Numbered from the stretch's first letter, positions 11,623 to 26,004 are shown. The stretch is DNA of 64,000 bases from Enoplosus armatus (GCF_043641665.1 NC_092182.1:21823241-21887240), one strand, 5' to 3'. Numbers and translations are program-made. The notes: generated by a model from the letters alone, not told the origin.

Positions 11623-14600
11623 CAAGAGAGGAGGTAAGGAAATCAGACTAGAGCCACATACTATGTTTAATTCTACCACATAGTTTAATCTGCTTCTAGT
11701 GATGTATATGGGTCAGACAAATCATTGATAACTACTATATGATCTCTTGTAATGTGTGATTGATAGTGGCCCTAATATTGTTATATGTTCTCTTGTGATA
11801 TTAAAGCAGAACATGTTCTTCCTTCAAGACATTTGAACTGTATCATTGCTGTGTTATTGCTATTTGACATTTGAAAGACACCGTCTGAGACGCTTTGCTC
11901 TTTAGCCCTTTGTTTCATCTCAGTTGTCTATCATGCCATAAAAATGCAAAGCTCCCCATAATGCAGTAAATGTCACAGTGTCTTTTACAGTTTATCTCCT
12001 CACATTTAATGCCCAACCTCATGCTGCTACTGATGTTTATATAAGACAGTTTCAGTTTTATAATGGAGCTAGGTTAGCTTAAAGACCTGGCCAAGAAGGC
12101 AGAATCTTTGCCCAGCTCCATCCCACACTCACATCACACTTTGGTGTGGTCACAAGACACACCTTCAGCCCCAGAACAATTCTTTTTTCACCGTACAACA
12201 TTTAGTGTGGAATAGTGTGTTGGGACTCCACACACTGATCCCCACTAACGTCGAGCTGCTCAGTTTAGGTCTTACTGAGAGAGACAGCTCTGGAGTTTGA
12301 AACTGCAGAGCAGCCTGACAGACCTGATATTCTGTGATCGGCAGGACGAGACATCCAGCTGGGTACGAAGCCTAAAATATTCTATAAGTGACTGAGAAAC
12401 CAGTGTTTAAGACGAGCACCACACAAGAAATACTGAGGGAGCTGTCCTGGTCCATATATGCATACATGTTTAAAAGGACAAGTGTCCCTCATTATGGGAA
12501 GTGGTGGAGAGAGTAAAAGACAGCTAGAAAAATTGTCATGTCTCACCTGGTGACGATTCACTGCTAAATGAGTTTTCTCTCTCCAAACAGTGTGTAGTAT
12601 TGTTAGAAAATGCCTTTAGGCTCTGCTGAATATATTCTGTGTGATTTTTATGCAGTTCCTTTGTCAAGTTCACCCAGCAGCTATTCCACCTTAACAGCAG
12701 CCAGTGTGTATTGACACGGATTGTGTTGTAGCAATACGTGCTCACCTTTTATTAAAATGCAGAAGGATTTGACGAATAACTATTCATGTTTTATTTTACA
12801 GTGTAGGCGAGGATCTCAATTAAAATGCGTCTATTAATTGCGTGTGCGTATCAGTCGTGGAAAATCAAACGACTGAAAAAGGAAGTGTGTGGGAGACGGT
12901 TAGAAATGTCCTATAGTGGAGTATAAAAGCTTGGCTCTCTTAGTGATGCCGCGGGATTGTTAAGAAATAAAAATAAAACATTACAGGAAAGGAAAGTTGA
13001 ACAGTGGCATTCATTCTCCCTCTGCTGCTGCAACTGCGGGTTTATGTTTCATAAGTGTCATTTATATTTTTCTTTCCGCTGCAGATAAGTTTGTTTGTTT
13101 AAATTAAGCTGCCTCTACGCCGTCTACGCTGTTGAACCATGCCATATGCCCAAATATGAACATAAATATCAACATTTTCTAATATAGCATATTCATAAAT
13201 GCACTTAATGTAATGCAGCTCATTTGTGGCCATTTCCTATCAAGTACCACATAAGGTTTGATATGTAGTTAAGTAAGGTTGTTTGAAACTATAATGTTTT
13301 TTCAAATTGAACTGTTTTGTCTCTATTCTGTCTTTGTATTGGCTCTATTCTCTGGAAAGAAATATGTTTAGTCAAATCTGGTGTGTTACAGAGAATACAT
13401 TACATGCAGCTCTTTATGTCTCCCAGAGTCCATTTAATTAGAAAGAAAATCACATAACGTTATGGCTTCCCTTTGTTCAAGTTTTATTTTATTTTGTTAT
13501 GATGATAAATGTTGTTTTGAGTGAGTCAATACCTCTGCTGCGAGCCAGATCAGCTTGTTCTAGTAGAGACGTTTTTGGGGAGAAACAGATTTTCTCTCAG
13601 TTTTTATCTTTACCGTCGTCTGTGTTCTTCGGCAGACAGGTGTAATTGATTGAGAGATCAGTGTGCTAGTCACATACTTCATGTACAGTACTCTGAAGAC
13701 TACTTTCAAAAGTTTAGTTGCTTCAGGCTGAAGTGATAGACTGTCGAGACAGAGCAGTGTCGCATCATTCAGCATAAAAGCTGTACAAAATACTTTGCGA
13801 CTTGCCATAAGCCAGCCTCTTCTGTCGATTAGCTGTTATTTTGTCCAATACCAAAGAAAATGCCGTGTGCAATGTGAAGGCCATGCGTCCCAGCCCATTT
13901 TAGCCAGTATCAGCTCATAAACACCTTAGTCGGACTTAAAGGTCACCTCCCTTACAAATCTCCTCATACATATTCATCCCTGCTTCTCTTCGAGACTTTG
14001 CTGAGCGAGAGCTTAAGCGTTTCTTTTATCCCCTCATTCCTCCTCCTTAACTGGAGGAAACCAGCCTCTAGTTCACATCCTCCTTCTTCAGGGCCCTCTG
14101 CTCACAACCTCCTCAGCCAGCCGGCTGCTCCGAGGAGGCTGAGTTAGCACCCTTGGATCACAAAACGCCTGTTTGGCATTCAGGAAGAGCAAAGTGAGGA
14201 AGATGGAGCTGAAAGTGGGCTGCTGAGCTAGCTGGCACAGCGATCTACTCCAACTCTTCTCTCTGCCCTCAACACTACTTTAGAACCAGCAAACTATCCC
14301 CTAATTAGCAACTAATCTATTATGGATGAACCTCTAATGCATCTGTAGAAATAACTACACGGCAGTGCCTGCGTGGGTGTTTGTGGGATTGTGTGAAGAT
14401 ACTCAATCATGACGTATCAACCGTACATGCACTGGTGGTTGTGGGGCTACACGTGCATGCCCACATCCAATGCACGTGTGCGTTATCGTGTTTGCACGCA
14501 TGTGGTTCCAAGCTGTTGTAAATCGCTGTCGGCGTTAGTATCTGGTGCTGCCCAGCTCATTAAAAGCACCCTGTACTCAAACCACAGGCAAGAACAGAAC

Positions 14601-16578
14601 AGTAGTGGATAATCTCATGAAAAATGTAAGGGAGCAGCAGCCTTATCTCTCGGGCCCTGTGCTGGGGTGGTTTGTGTGCTGCTCCAGCCCTTTGATGTAG
14701 TCCATTGATCTCCCCTTGCTGACATGTTCTCCCAGGCCCATGGCTTCACCAGCCGGAGGGGTGATTAGCCTTATTAGTGTAATGGAGGGGAGTAAAGGGC
14801 TTTAGAGGTGGAAAGGATGGAGGAGAGAGTGAAGGAGGAGGAGGAAAAGAGGGAAGGAGGGAAGTTTGGCCATTGCAGGAGATGATGATCAAGCTCTAGC
14901 CCACAAGTTTCTCTGCCTGTAATCAACGCGAGGGAGAGTTGGGGGGGGGGGGCAGCTGCAGCAACACCAGCCGCTTTGTGACTGGGTTGGGTTAAAGTGC
15001 AGCACTGCAGTCCTTTGTTGTACTGCATGCTTCACTGCCGTGATTTATCGTCTGTCTCAGAGGATGAGTGCTACTGTAGAATGCAGAATTGGTTTTGACT
15101 TTCAAGGAGGGGTCGAGGGGATTTGGCCACATTTATGCTGAAAACTATGATAAACATTGGAGCACTGTGGGTTTTGGCTTAGCTGCCAGCTGGTTCTTCT
15201 GAGAGCAGCATGCTACAGCAGATATCATTTAATATGAGGAGATAGGTCAGCAGCAGGAAGACCATAGGGGTTTTGTAGTGGATCCGTGGTGACGTCAGTG
15301 TTACGTTGGCAGTGCTGAGTTCTGTTAAGGCATATGGATCAGAATAAATGTCATACTAAAAATGATACTTCTCTTTACATTGCTGTGTGACCCTTGCTGA
15401 AAGTATCACATATTTCTGTGATAATCTGTTCACAAATTTAGGAATTTGGGAGATTTTCAAATCTCAGACAGACTGACTGCTGCGTGCTTTTCCCCTCTCA
15501 AGCAAGAACCCAGTCTGGACAAAAATCATTTCCTCTGGGCCATGACAAGGCTGACCACTCCTTCCCTATGACTTTCCCATCAGTCACTGCACAAGTACGT
15601 AGACAATGAATGTGATTTACTGCCATGCATTGCACTGGCAATCCAGCCAGAGTAGCTGGTCGTAGTGAATTCCATTAAAGTGCTTTGGTTACAGTGAGAA
15701 AGCTGTCCCTGTTGTGAAACTACACATCTGCCTCGCTGTGGAGAGGGTGGCTTGAGAGAAGGTCATGGTGAAGGGGAGGGGCAGAGGCTTTAAGGGGTTG
15801 TTTGGTCGTGGTGAGAGTAAACAGTCTGGAGGGGGTGGGAGGAAGTTTGACAGACAGACGATGAAGAGTTGAATTGTCCTTTACTCCCTTCTTCTGCTGT
15901 CATCTCCTCCCTCTTCTTCCGCCGCCATGTTTTTGGCAGCTGCTTTGGGCTTGACTGTGTGTGTGTGTGTGGCATGTCCTATGAACGGACATGGCCGTGC
16001 CACACTGCCAAGAGGAGGGGTGCGTCGGGCAGCCGAGGCACAGAGGTCATGTCTGTAAGAGTAATGTAGTCTGTCGCTCACACCTTCAGCATCCTCACCA
16101 AAGTCTGCCTCAGGCTGGATCCACCTCTCAGTGCAGCTCGGCACAAACCTGGCACCTCTGTCCAAACATTTGAATCGCTGCACTAGTGTGAAAAAAGCCT
16201 TCACTACCGGTAACATCAAAACCTGGGGTTAGTTATTATCATGTGCCGTGGGCAAAACATTATCATGATTTCTCGATTATCTACATACATCATAACTTAC
16301 TAAACTTTATGTATGTATACAAATAAAACTAGCCCCACCTGGAGCCCTATCAGGAGTGTTACGGTAAGAGTTATGGCCTTTAATAAGTACTTTAATAAGA
16401 AAGAAATGCATTTGACACTTTTGTTAGGCCTCAATGCAGTTTTGTGAGAAACTGCGAATGTAAATAAAAGTATTGTTTTTTACAAGAAAAAATCCTACTC
16501 AGTATCTTGTAACAATTACAGCAAAATTCAGAAAATCTATTAAAATAAAATCACAAATAAATATAAAGCAATTGCTTT
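11617..16578 (+). other. Long intron before exon A, segment 3
   Basis: No exon is seen. It contains a purine-rich stretch at 14780-14870, a G12 homopolymer around 14941-14952 and a short GT run near 15957-15971. A 112-codon minus-strand open frame at 15881-16219 has no recognisable domain. A minimal B-box-like gattcgatcccc near 11052, just before this segment, is not accompanied by a tRNA. Confidence 0.6.
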
Positions 16579-16725
16579 ATCAGAATCAGAATCAGAAACT
16601 GTTTATTGCCAAGTAACATACATTACAAGGAATTTGCCGTGATCTGACGGTGCTTTAACATATAATCTGACAGACAACAAACATGTAAAAATGGCTACTA
16701 GTAACTAATATACAATAAACACAAA
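16579..16725. repeat. Retroelement-tail-like interspersed repeat
   Basis: It begins with tandem atcagaatcagaatcag, followed by tttattgccaagtaacatac and acaaggaatttgcc. This arrangement is a familiar dispersed sequence in fish genomes, usually the end of a LINE or SINE. No reverse-transcriptase frame remains. Confidence 0.55.
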
Positions 16726-17517
16726 AAAAACTGTAGCCTACTGGTATTATTGATTTGATTTTATCTCATCAAAGGGAATCAGCGTTGGATTGAGCCGTTT
16801 GGTCCTTTTCAAAGCGTTCTGGTCAATAACGGCAAGGCATTTGTTTTCTCAGTCACATACTCACACATTCCTCTTTCAAGGTCTTAGACCTGGTTGGTTT
16901 TGGGACCATGGAGAGACTGTTAGCATTTTTCAGTCTGTCATCAGACTCTTTTGGCTCACCATCTGCTAACGTGACATTTTGTGACACCAACCTCTTCGGC
17001 TGCTTGACAGATGACTCAGTAATGGTCCAATTCCGAAGTTGTTTCTGAAGGAGTTGGGAGGCGCTTTCAACTCATTAGAAAAACACATCTTTTGAACCAG
17101 CAGATTACTCCTGAAGGGGAAAATTGTACTTTTGGTTCTGCTTTAAACACACTGTAGATGGACAGTTTGAACATGAATTCTACAAACCCATTTTTAGCCC
17201 ATAACAACGACTCTCAGACAACACAAGAGAACATCTGCTGTTGTCTTGTCGTTAAATGTCATATGATCACCAGTTTTTTCCAAATTTAATTTCTAGAAAG
17301 AAAAAAAAACATGTTATATTCTGGCCAATACGTTATGATCAACCCCTGCTAACTGCTTCATGTGCTCAAATTCAAAGCCTGATTTTCCCTCACAGACACA
17401 GAAGCTGACAACCACACATTCACAGATGATGACACTGTGTGAGAATAAACAAGTCTTCTTCTCTCAGTTGTTTTCACTCTTTCTCTCTGCCCAGTCATGC
17501 CCCCAACCCCCAACACA

Positions 17518-17560
<43 letters not shown>

Positions 17561-20500
17561 CTTGTTGCCCATGTTGCTTTATCACCAATAGACCGTGAAG
17601 AGAGGCCTTTTTTTAATGAACACAGTAAACACTAACAGGACGACAATCTGTCTCTGCTGGGGACCTTTTCTTCTTCCAGCGGGCTGTCGGCCCCTTGCTG
17701 TATCACACCTCAATAATCTCAGGTCAATTGCTTTGACCATAGCACCTGCTGGCTGCAAGATTGTCTGCTATCATTTCAATGGATCGCCACTCTAGATACA
17801 CTTTAATTATGCCTCACGTCTGACACATTGCACAGAATGTCAGTCTTTTTAAATGGTTAAAGTGCAAGGTAAGCAGAAAGTTGAAAAGAAACACTCTTTC
17901 TTCCTTTCCCTCTTTAAGTCTTCATCTGACCGATAGCACAGGGAGTAAATATTTGCTAAACCATGACATCTTGTTTCTTCTCCCGCAGCTATTTTCTCAG
18001 GGTGGCCGGGCTCTTTCTGTGACAAGATGACAAGCTGTGTCATGGCCCTGTAGCAGGCCATGATTTACACACACACACACACACACACTCATGAGGACAC
18101 AGACATGCAAAGGCCACATGTTCAAAATGCACACACACTAGATGCATACATAGAAGCATAAGCACACAAACACAGATAGATTCACACAGAGACTGACCCA
18201 AATATTTGTGTGTGTGACTCTTCAGCCCCCAAGCTGTAGACAAACATCACATACCAGCTTCCCATACCACACACCCGCAAGTGTCGTTGACACACATCGG
18301 GCAACGTGGCAACCCCATCTGTCTGCCAGCATCAGCACCACAGTGGGCGAAACACGGGTCGTCCTCTGCTCTGAACTCGGCCGGTCTGTTCTTCCTCCTA
18401 CTCCCCTCTTGTCCCTGCTGCAACAGTGCCGGGAGACGCTTCAATCCAACACTGTCTCCACTCAGGAGCACTGACTCATTTGGATTTATTGTAAGCCAGT
18501 CTGGGTTTGTTGTTGGAACCACTGCAGGGTAACATAAATTCAAGTGCCAATATTCAGTTTTATTTATAAGCCTGACAAATACACGGGAAGAAGGTCTGGA
18601 TATTTTATTTTAACAGTACCTCCATTGTGTTCAATATCTGCTACCACTTTCCCCCTTTTGTTTTATATTTATGAGGAGGGTTTACTGGATGTTTTTAATG
18701 CTGCACCATCAATGGTAAGTCAACTGTAAAAAGACAGCAGTTTGGTTTATGAGACGCAATGTCTAATGAATCCTGAAGCCATTTACATGCTGTCGGGTGG
18801 TGAACAGAATGGGCAGAGTAGAGGAGCTCTGTCTCAGAGGAAATTTACTGTTGTAACATCGTAGACAAACACTGAAGGGGCAGGATGTCTTGATAACAGC
18901 AGATCATCACTCCACCCTGAGCAACGCTTGAAAGTCATTCAGCCACAGCCCAGCGACAGTATTATTTCCATGTTGGAGTTTGCATGTTACTGGTGGTGTG
19001 GAATAATGAGCGAATAATGGAAAAGTTGGGTTTTTGTGTGGAGAGTAAGAGTTGACATAAGGGAACAGTCTGTGTTGTGGTGATATGCCCTCATATCGCA
19101 TTCTGCCTGTGCGAACGGCTGCCATCCAAGGCAGATCAGGAAGACTAATTCAAAGGGCTTATGCATGCTTAACAGCACTCTGCTTGGTTTTTAGCAGTTT
19201 ATTTACACACTGTATCTGTGTGCATGAAACTCTTTTCCCTTTTTCTAGCTGACCTTAAGACAGGAAGTGGAGACAAAATGGGTCTCTTAACAATTCGTGT
19301 TCTTTTTCTGAGCCTTTACTTTACTAGGCCTTTACTAGGAATTAGGTAGGAAAAAGGACATTCACAATTTAAATGTATACATTTATTCTTCTTTATCTAG
19401 AGCGATGAGTGAGCTGGAAAGTTAAATGCCCTTTTCAAGAACACTTGTATCAAACACATTGTCCATAGTGGAAATCAAAATGATGCTTGTTTTTATGAGC
19501 TGGTCCCTGCAGAATCCTGTTGAACAGCAGCTACGACTGCACTAACGCTGTAAGTAGAGTCAAACAGATTTATTTAGTAAAATAAAGTATGTGAAGAGCA
19601 TACTGAGTAGCATTCTGGCTTATTAACACAACATGCTGCCTCCTCACTTGCTCAACAAGATGCAAATCACACACTCCCCCAACCTTGGTTGCCAGATCAC
19701 AGCGCAGTGCTCGATAAGCTAAACAGAAGAACCAACCCAGAAAAAACAAGAAAACTCTTCATCTTCAGTATTCACCAGTGGTTGCAAGATAACCTCCAGA
19801 TGACTTTTGTTTTGGAATGAACCCTGTCTGCTGGAGTTTTGCCAGGCTGGGCTTGAGAATTTCGGCGTCGTATCCGCCATTGGCATTCCTTCCTCTTGTC
19901 TGCACGCTGAAAAAAATTCAGTAAATGAACAAGCTGAAATTAACAGCTGATATTTAAAAAGCTTAATTAGTCACATCAGTAGTGAAAATGTTCTTGCATC
20001 CCACACACCAAGAATACCGGTATTGAGGCTGAATTGCAGGTGCACATCCGATCGCTTGGCGACTGTGTAACCTTGAATATTTTGGGCCTGCGAAGCCTTC
20101 ATAGTGAGGATGATAGATTCTGAAGGTGTGAATTGGACTTTTAAAGCGATGCTACACCGGGAGGTGATAAATGAGCCTGTATGACATGCAACACCCCAGG
20201 GACAATCGGTTCCTTAATTGCGGAGAAGGAGAGCTGTGCTGGCATGCTAAAACCAGAGTGGTGTTGATTGCACAATACACCGTATGCAATCACGTGACAC
20301 TGAGATCATTATCTTAGTGTATTAGAATTCATTATAACCAGTGAAATTCATTACAGTCCTGCTTAAGGTGGCTAAATAACTCTAAAAAAGATCCTGAACG
20401 TGATCTCTTCCTGAGCTGTAGTCACTCCTCTGACCCCTGTTGACTTTCTAATTCTTTGTGTAGTGATTTCCTCCACTTGTCATTTCCGTTGAAATTGAAA

Positions 20501-21890
20501 GAAGCAGTGCTAAAGCTCTGCTGGATGAACAGAAAGAGAAAGCGGTAGTTAGAAGGGGAGGGGTTGTGGCCGGAGAGTGCCCTGGCATGGGAGGACAACG
20601 ATTTGGCAACATCGGCGTTGAGCTGCCTCCCTCTGATCCCCTCTCTCTAATTCTGTCTTCCCACGACAGAGAGCACCCAGGCCCAGTCTCCCATCCATTA
20701 TGCATGGATGAGCTTTATTGCATTATGTTTTTTTAGGCTAACACACTTAGCAAGCTTGTAGCATGCACAACCCCTCTCCACCAACTTGGTGAATAATTCA
20801 AGGCCAGGGCATTAGGCTTGGAATAGAGGAGCTTAATCAAAGGCTACAGCTTTCAGTGCGGCTCAGCGCCGCCCCATTGGCAGTTGTAACCTCGAGCTTG
20901 GCACAACATAGATTTTAAATAGGAAGTTGAATTATCAGGCCAGAGGCGGACTTTGGAGAGCTGTGTGAGCTTTGAGAGACTCTTGAGATTGTAATGCAAT
21001 TCAGAAATCTTACATTCAGCAAACCTCCTTAGCTTTTATTGTGAGCAATCAGGACACCTCGTACTGTACAAGTTGCTGCTGTAGCTGCTGTAAATGCAAT
21101 TCAGCTCAGCTCCACCCTCCTTTCTATTTCAACATTAATCCACAATTCTGACTTATGCTGCGTTTTAATTTTTTTTTTTTTTCGAAGATCATTTGCCTAT
21201 AAGCGCTCTGTGGGAATATTTGCCTACTCTTGTGGATTTTTTAATATTATTTAATAATATGGCTTCATTTCATGTCTTTTCATGCAGCTTCTGGGCCGTG
21301 GAACATAATGCTGCTGTGAGATGCAAAACTCAAATTTTCAAAATGTCAGCTTTTCAGGAATTTTGAAGAACTGCCTCGTTTTCAAATTGTGAAGCGTTCT
21401 TTTTTTAACAAGCATTTATAAAAATGTTTTTACAAGCTCTTGGAACATGAAAATTCACCCACCTAGATGGAAAACTTTCAGCTGAAGTCAAAATACACCA
21501 AAACCGCATTTAAGACACATTTTCCAGAACAGCAGCCTGTCTTGTCTGTCATGTGTTGACCCCATCTGACCCACACCACTGCTTTCCATATATATATGGA
21601 TGTATTATATATACAGCTACACACAGCTGACCAGTATTTCTGCTGTGGAAAAGTGAGCAGCTCAACTGGTCCAGCTCGGATTGAAGTGACGTTAAGGAGG
21701 AAATTGTGGTACTTAGTCACTTCCCCACCCAGATATGACCTCATGCCTTCTTCATCCCACAACTTTTAATGCACAAGTAATAATTTGAAGAAAGTGTTTT
21801 CTGTCCATCCATCCATTTCCTCTCGCTTTTCCATCTCGTTTACTTTATATCTGCTCTGACCCTTTTATAAGCTGAATCTATCTTGTTACT
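16726..21890 (+). other. Long intron before exon A, segment 4
   Basis: No gene is supported. Short AC microsatellites lie at 17521-17559 and 18065-18089. 20800-21060 is unique, non-repetitive sequence with blocks such as cagcgccgccccattggcag that could be regulatory, but nothing in the window alone proves it. A T homopolymer lies near 21168-21182. Confidence 0.6.
17521..17559. repeat. (AC)n microsatellite
   Basis: A continuous AC run of 39 bp. Confidence 0.95.
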
Positions 21891-21900
21891 ATATATACAG

Positions 21901-21927
<27 letters not shown>
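21901..21927. repeat. (TA)n microsatellite
   Basis: A pure TA run of 27 bp that borders the long pyrimidine tract that follows. Confidence 0.95.
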
Positions 21928-21931
<4 letters not shown>

Positions 21932-21934
21932 CTT

Positions 21935-22101
21935 TCTTTCCCCCTCTGTATCTATTCTCCTACCTTCTATTCTGCCTCCCTCTATCCCTCTCTATCTCCA
22001 TCTGTGTCTTGCTGCCTTTCTCCTCTCTATATCTCCCTCTCTCTGTCTTCTCTTCTCCATTTGTTTCTTTCTCCCTCTCTTGCGTTCTCTCTCCCTGTGT
22101 C

Positions 22102-22132
<31 letters not shown>

Positions 22133-22135
22133 CCC

Positions 22136-22214
<79 letters not shown>

Positions 22215-22221
22215 CTCCCTG
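21935..22221. repeat. About 290-bp polypyrimidine tract with (CT)n core
   Basis: Nearly every base on the + strand is C or T, apart from short islands such as tgtat and catctgtg. The core from about 22099 to 22211 is CTCTCT with occasional CCC. Long Leu/Ser frames (+) and Arg/Glu frames (-) across it are repeat artefacts, not proteins. Mirror-symmetric purine-pyrimidine DNA of this kind can adopt triplex structure (known for such tracts). Confidence 0.95.
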
Positions 22222-23413
22222 TAAAACGCATCCAGGCTTCCCTCGGGGGCTAATCCTGTTGGAAACGTTTCAGGGAAAGCGGATTATCTGTCGGAGCGGC
22301 ATGATTTTTGGAGAAAGTTCACTCACACTTGATTAAATTAATCATTGTCCTCCAAAACCCCTTATGGTCTTTCCTTGTGGATATTGGTAGAGATAAATAA
22401 CCGTCCTCAAACAGCATAATTCAGCTCTAATTGATTTGGGGTGGTGTGTTCTCTCTTTAGGTGGAGGGGTGGGTCGTGTGGTCTGTGCTGTTGAACCACA
22501 GAGAGTGGGTGGCAGAGCTGTCTAGAGACTATTGGCAAAGCTTTTGTAGGCACAGAGACTATTTTAATCTGGCAGTTTGCAGGTCGATGCAAAATCTTTG
22601 ACAGCTTGATTTATCCTTGCTTTTTAATTCACCATTGGATTGCTTGAAGGTGGCCCCAGTGTGCTTTTGTTGGAGCTAGACAGAGACTAATGCCTGATTT
22701 GGTCTATGCTTTCATAATTTATATAGAGGTGTCAGCATGCGTCATGCTGCCACCGTGGAGATTTGCTGCAGAACACATTAGAGGCAGGAATTAGTGTGTA
22801 AATACAGGTGTGTGTGTGTGTGTGTGCGTGGCCAGCAGGCAATTGTTAGTTTGTTGTTTATAGCCCATGAAGAGCAGCGTGGTCAATGAAGCTTCACAGG
22901 TGGATAGGATACAACATAACCTTGAAATGACGATAAACTTTCCACTTCTTTGCCTACAGCCATCCCTCCCTCCCTCCCTCCCATACACTAATCTCTCCCT
23001 CTTTCTCTTTCTCTCTCGCACTCTTTCAAACCAATATCACCCTTTCAAAGGAAAGCCTGCTGAGGCTCCATTTAACAAGAATATCCCCTCATTACACAAC
23101 TGCAAAACCTTAAAAGTTACCATCCGCTAAGTGGTTTCATTTAAGGCAATGAAAAATTCCCTTTCAAAGGAAATAATTACAGCTGGTTCTTCAGGGGGGC
23201 ATGTAGCAGCAGTGTTTATGGAGGATAATTACTATGCAGAGCAATTACTCTACAGCAACAATTGGTAGCTTTACCCCACATGAGTATGGGGATTAGAGCT
23301 GTGATCATCCTGGGTGTCGAGCACTCGTCTGGGTGTGATTATTGGAAAGGTCCAAGGTTTGGAGTGAATCAGGAGCGAGGATTTTCTCTCTGCCCTCTGT
23401 GTACCACAGAAGA

Positions 23414-23415
<2 letters not shown>

Positions 23416-23453
<38 letters not shown>
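23416..23453. repeat. (GT)n microsatellite
   Basis: An uninterrupted GT run of about 38 bp. Confidence 0.95.
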
Positions 23454-23457
<4 letters not shown>

Positions 23458-25588
23458 ACTGTGAAAGGGATGCAGCTGTAAATTGACTGTTGCTGAAGAT
23501 ATCTGCACGTATACTGTAAAATATATTTGAATTTGAGTATTATTTTTATTATCCATATTTGTCCAGTTAGGGATGTAAATCCCACAAATCTGTCACTTAT
23601 TCAATTATCAACAGTTTGCATTTATTGTTTTGTATATCAAAGTTTAGATTTTGATATAATAATATTTAGTTTGAAATAACAGTGTCATAACAGGTTGACA
23701 TGATTGCTGTATTATATACTGTGTGTATAGTGTATGTGTAAAGATTGGTTGATTATAGACCTCAGCTGGAATGATTGTTGCCAAGGTAACAACTATATCC
23801 AAATAAACAATGAAAAAAATACAATATAGAATACAATAGAGCGGTATGTCTATTTATAAATCTATTCGCTTCGTTTGAAAATGCGCAGAAGTAACGACCT
23901 GTGTGGGTTGGAAAACGCTCACTATATCAACCTGTTATAAATCTATAAATATTTGTTCGTTCAGAATTTTTGCTTGTGGTTTCATATGTAGACCTGGATG
24001 CGTTTGCATGCGTGTGCGCCATGTTTGTCACGCATCCCTGCTGCAGTACAGGTTGCTGTCTGAAAAATGGCAGCCCCTAACATCCTTACTCCGCGTCTCC
24101 CCGGAGATTCATCATGTTACATCATGATCCACTTGCTCAGCAGACATCCTGCCTGAAATGCCTTTCAGGTTTGACTCCTCAGGTCTGGATACCATAGTCT
24201 GTCTGTTACATAATTTGTCCGCAGGAAAGATGTGGTCTCTCTTTTTTTCCCCCCCCTGCTGCTTTCAACTCTGCGAACATACCTGAGGTTGTCTGTCTTC
24301 CAGAATCAATGTATCCGTTGCAGATTTCACTGTGGACTGCGGAGAAGGGATTCAGACCGCGATGGATTTGCATGCTTTTTGAACTGGGCCATGTGCAAAT
24401 GGGGGAGAAAAAATATATTCCGGTGTCTTGTGCACAGCCACTGGTTTAGAGAGGTTATGAAAACACACTGTTTCTACTTCACAGACCGCTGCTGCAAATG
24501 CCTTTTGTGTAGGGATTTTGTGCATGAATGTATGGGCAGATGCTTGAATATGTAAACCTAAATATATATATATACTGTTTATATTAGAGCCCGACAGATA
24601 CATCAGCAGGAGTGATATCATTGCATGGTATGGTTAGTTGGTTAAGTGATGAGTCTGAGAAATGGAAATCTTCATGTTGGCTGTACTGACATCAGCTGCA
24701 GATATGCCAAAAGAATTTGCAGTGCAGTAAAATGCAGTAATAAACATTTTATGGATATTTTTTTTTTACTTTTCAACATTTATTATCCTATTTTATTTAC
24801 TGTTATTGTCATCTTTGATAATAAAGTTTACTGATGCACTGTAAAATATCCTGCCCTGCACAACTCACAGATCACAACTCTATCTCAAGAGTTTTCTCAA
24901 AAGAAGAAAAGATTAGAGAAAAGAAGACTCCTTGATTTTTTATTATTATAGTCAAATATCATTCTGAGCTTGTTGGGACATGTGAGCTTCATTACATGGT
25001 TACATCTGAGCTCATGTAGCGTCTCTCCCCTCTTTGTTGTGAACATCCTATGTGAGATTATTAACAGGTCACCGCACACACCTGAGCCAGGTTGTCATGG
25101 GGTCGTCATGGGGACTGTCAACATCCCCGGCCACCACTAACAACTTCTCCTCTCCTGCCCTCCTCACGTGTTACCTCTTCTTCCATTCAACTCCAGGCTG
25201 TGCTGACTCATTCTCCCTTCTGTCCTGACAGAATTTGAGCGTGTCTAAGAGCTAACTTTCCCCTAAGCCACAGACATGTCAAAGCTTACCCTCCATGCTT
25301 GTCTCCATTGACTTCTCGCCCAGTAAGTGTCAACACAACTGGCAGAAATCCCTCGGCCTCTGCAACAGACTCTCTCCTTCTCTGGCCACTCCAGCCCCTC
25401 TGTCCTTCTCCCCTCTTGTCTCGGAGCACATGACTGATTTCCCTGCGCTCCTCGTCAGAAACATGAAGTCTCTCCCCTGTCACATGAGTTGAGAGTCAAC
25501 CCCAGAACCTACAGTGCAGACATCATAACAGACCTCTGTTTGTACGCTGCAGGTTAACTGGACATCTGAAGACGTCATCCTTCTTCCC

Positions 25589-25590
<2 letters not shown>

Positions 25591-25620
<30 letters not shown>
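25591..25620. repeat. (CT)n microsatellite
   Basis: A CT run of 30 bp inside a pyrimidine-rich stretch beginning near 25580. Confidence 0.95.
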
Positions 25621-25623
<3 letters not shown>

Positions 25624-25797
25624 CCCTCTGGTTCTTCTCTTGCTTTGCTTATTATAGTATCCATGCTGAGGGTAGTTGATTAAAGCAAGTCTCAAGGGTT
25701 GGTTCCCTCAGATTACTAAAAAAAAACATATTTGCTCACTTACTCTAGAGGTCTCTAGCTATGCAGACAGTTGTGGTCATATTTATATAAGTTACGA

Positions 25798-26004
25798 TTC
25801 AAGTCGATTCATTGTTTGAGTCATTTTTAAAGCAAAAATGACAAATTTGCTTTGTTTGTGTACTATATAATAGAGAAATTAATTTATTTGGGTTTTGGAC
25901 CTTTGGTCCAAAAACACATGGATGAACGGAGGATTTATTGCTTAATTAAGAAAATGTTTGGTAGATTAATCGGTAATGAAAATATTTGTGAGTTGCAGCC
26001 CTAG
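25798..26004. repeat. ATTAATCG-family interspersed repeat, copy 3
   Basis: It starts ttcaagtcgattcattgttt, passes gagtcatttttaaagcaaaa, and ends gtagattaatcggtaatgaa followed by gagttgcagccctag, the best-preserved 3' end of the family in this window. Confidence 0.65.

Noticed and set aside
11421..11679. Cys-Val / Thr-His repeat frames on both strands
   Set aside because: Pure translation of the TG/CG microsatellite. The same applies to frames over the CT and CA tracts elsewhere.
15881..16219. 112-codon minus-strand open frame
   Set aside because: No recognisable domain and includes a microsatellite His-Thr run. Length is within chance expectation.
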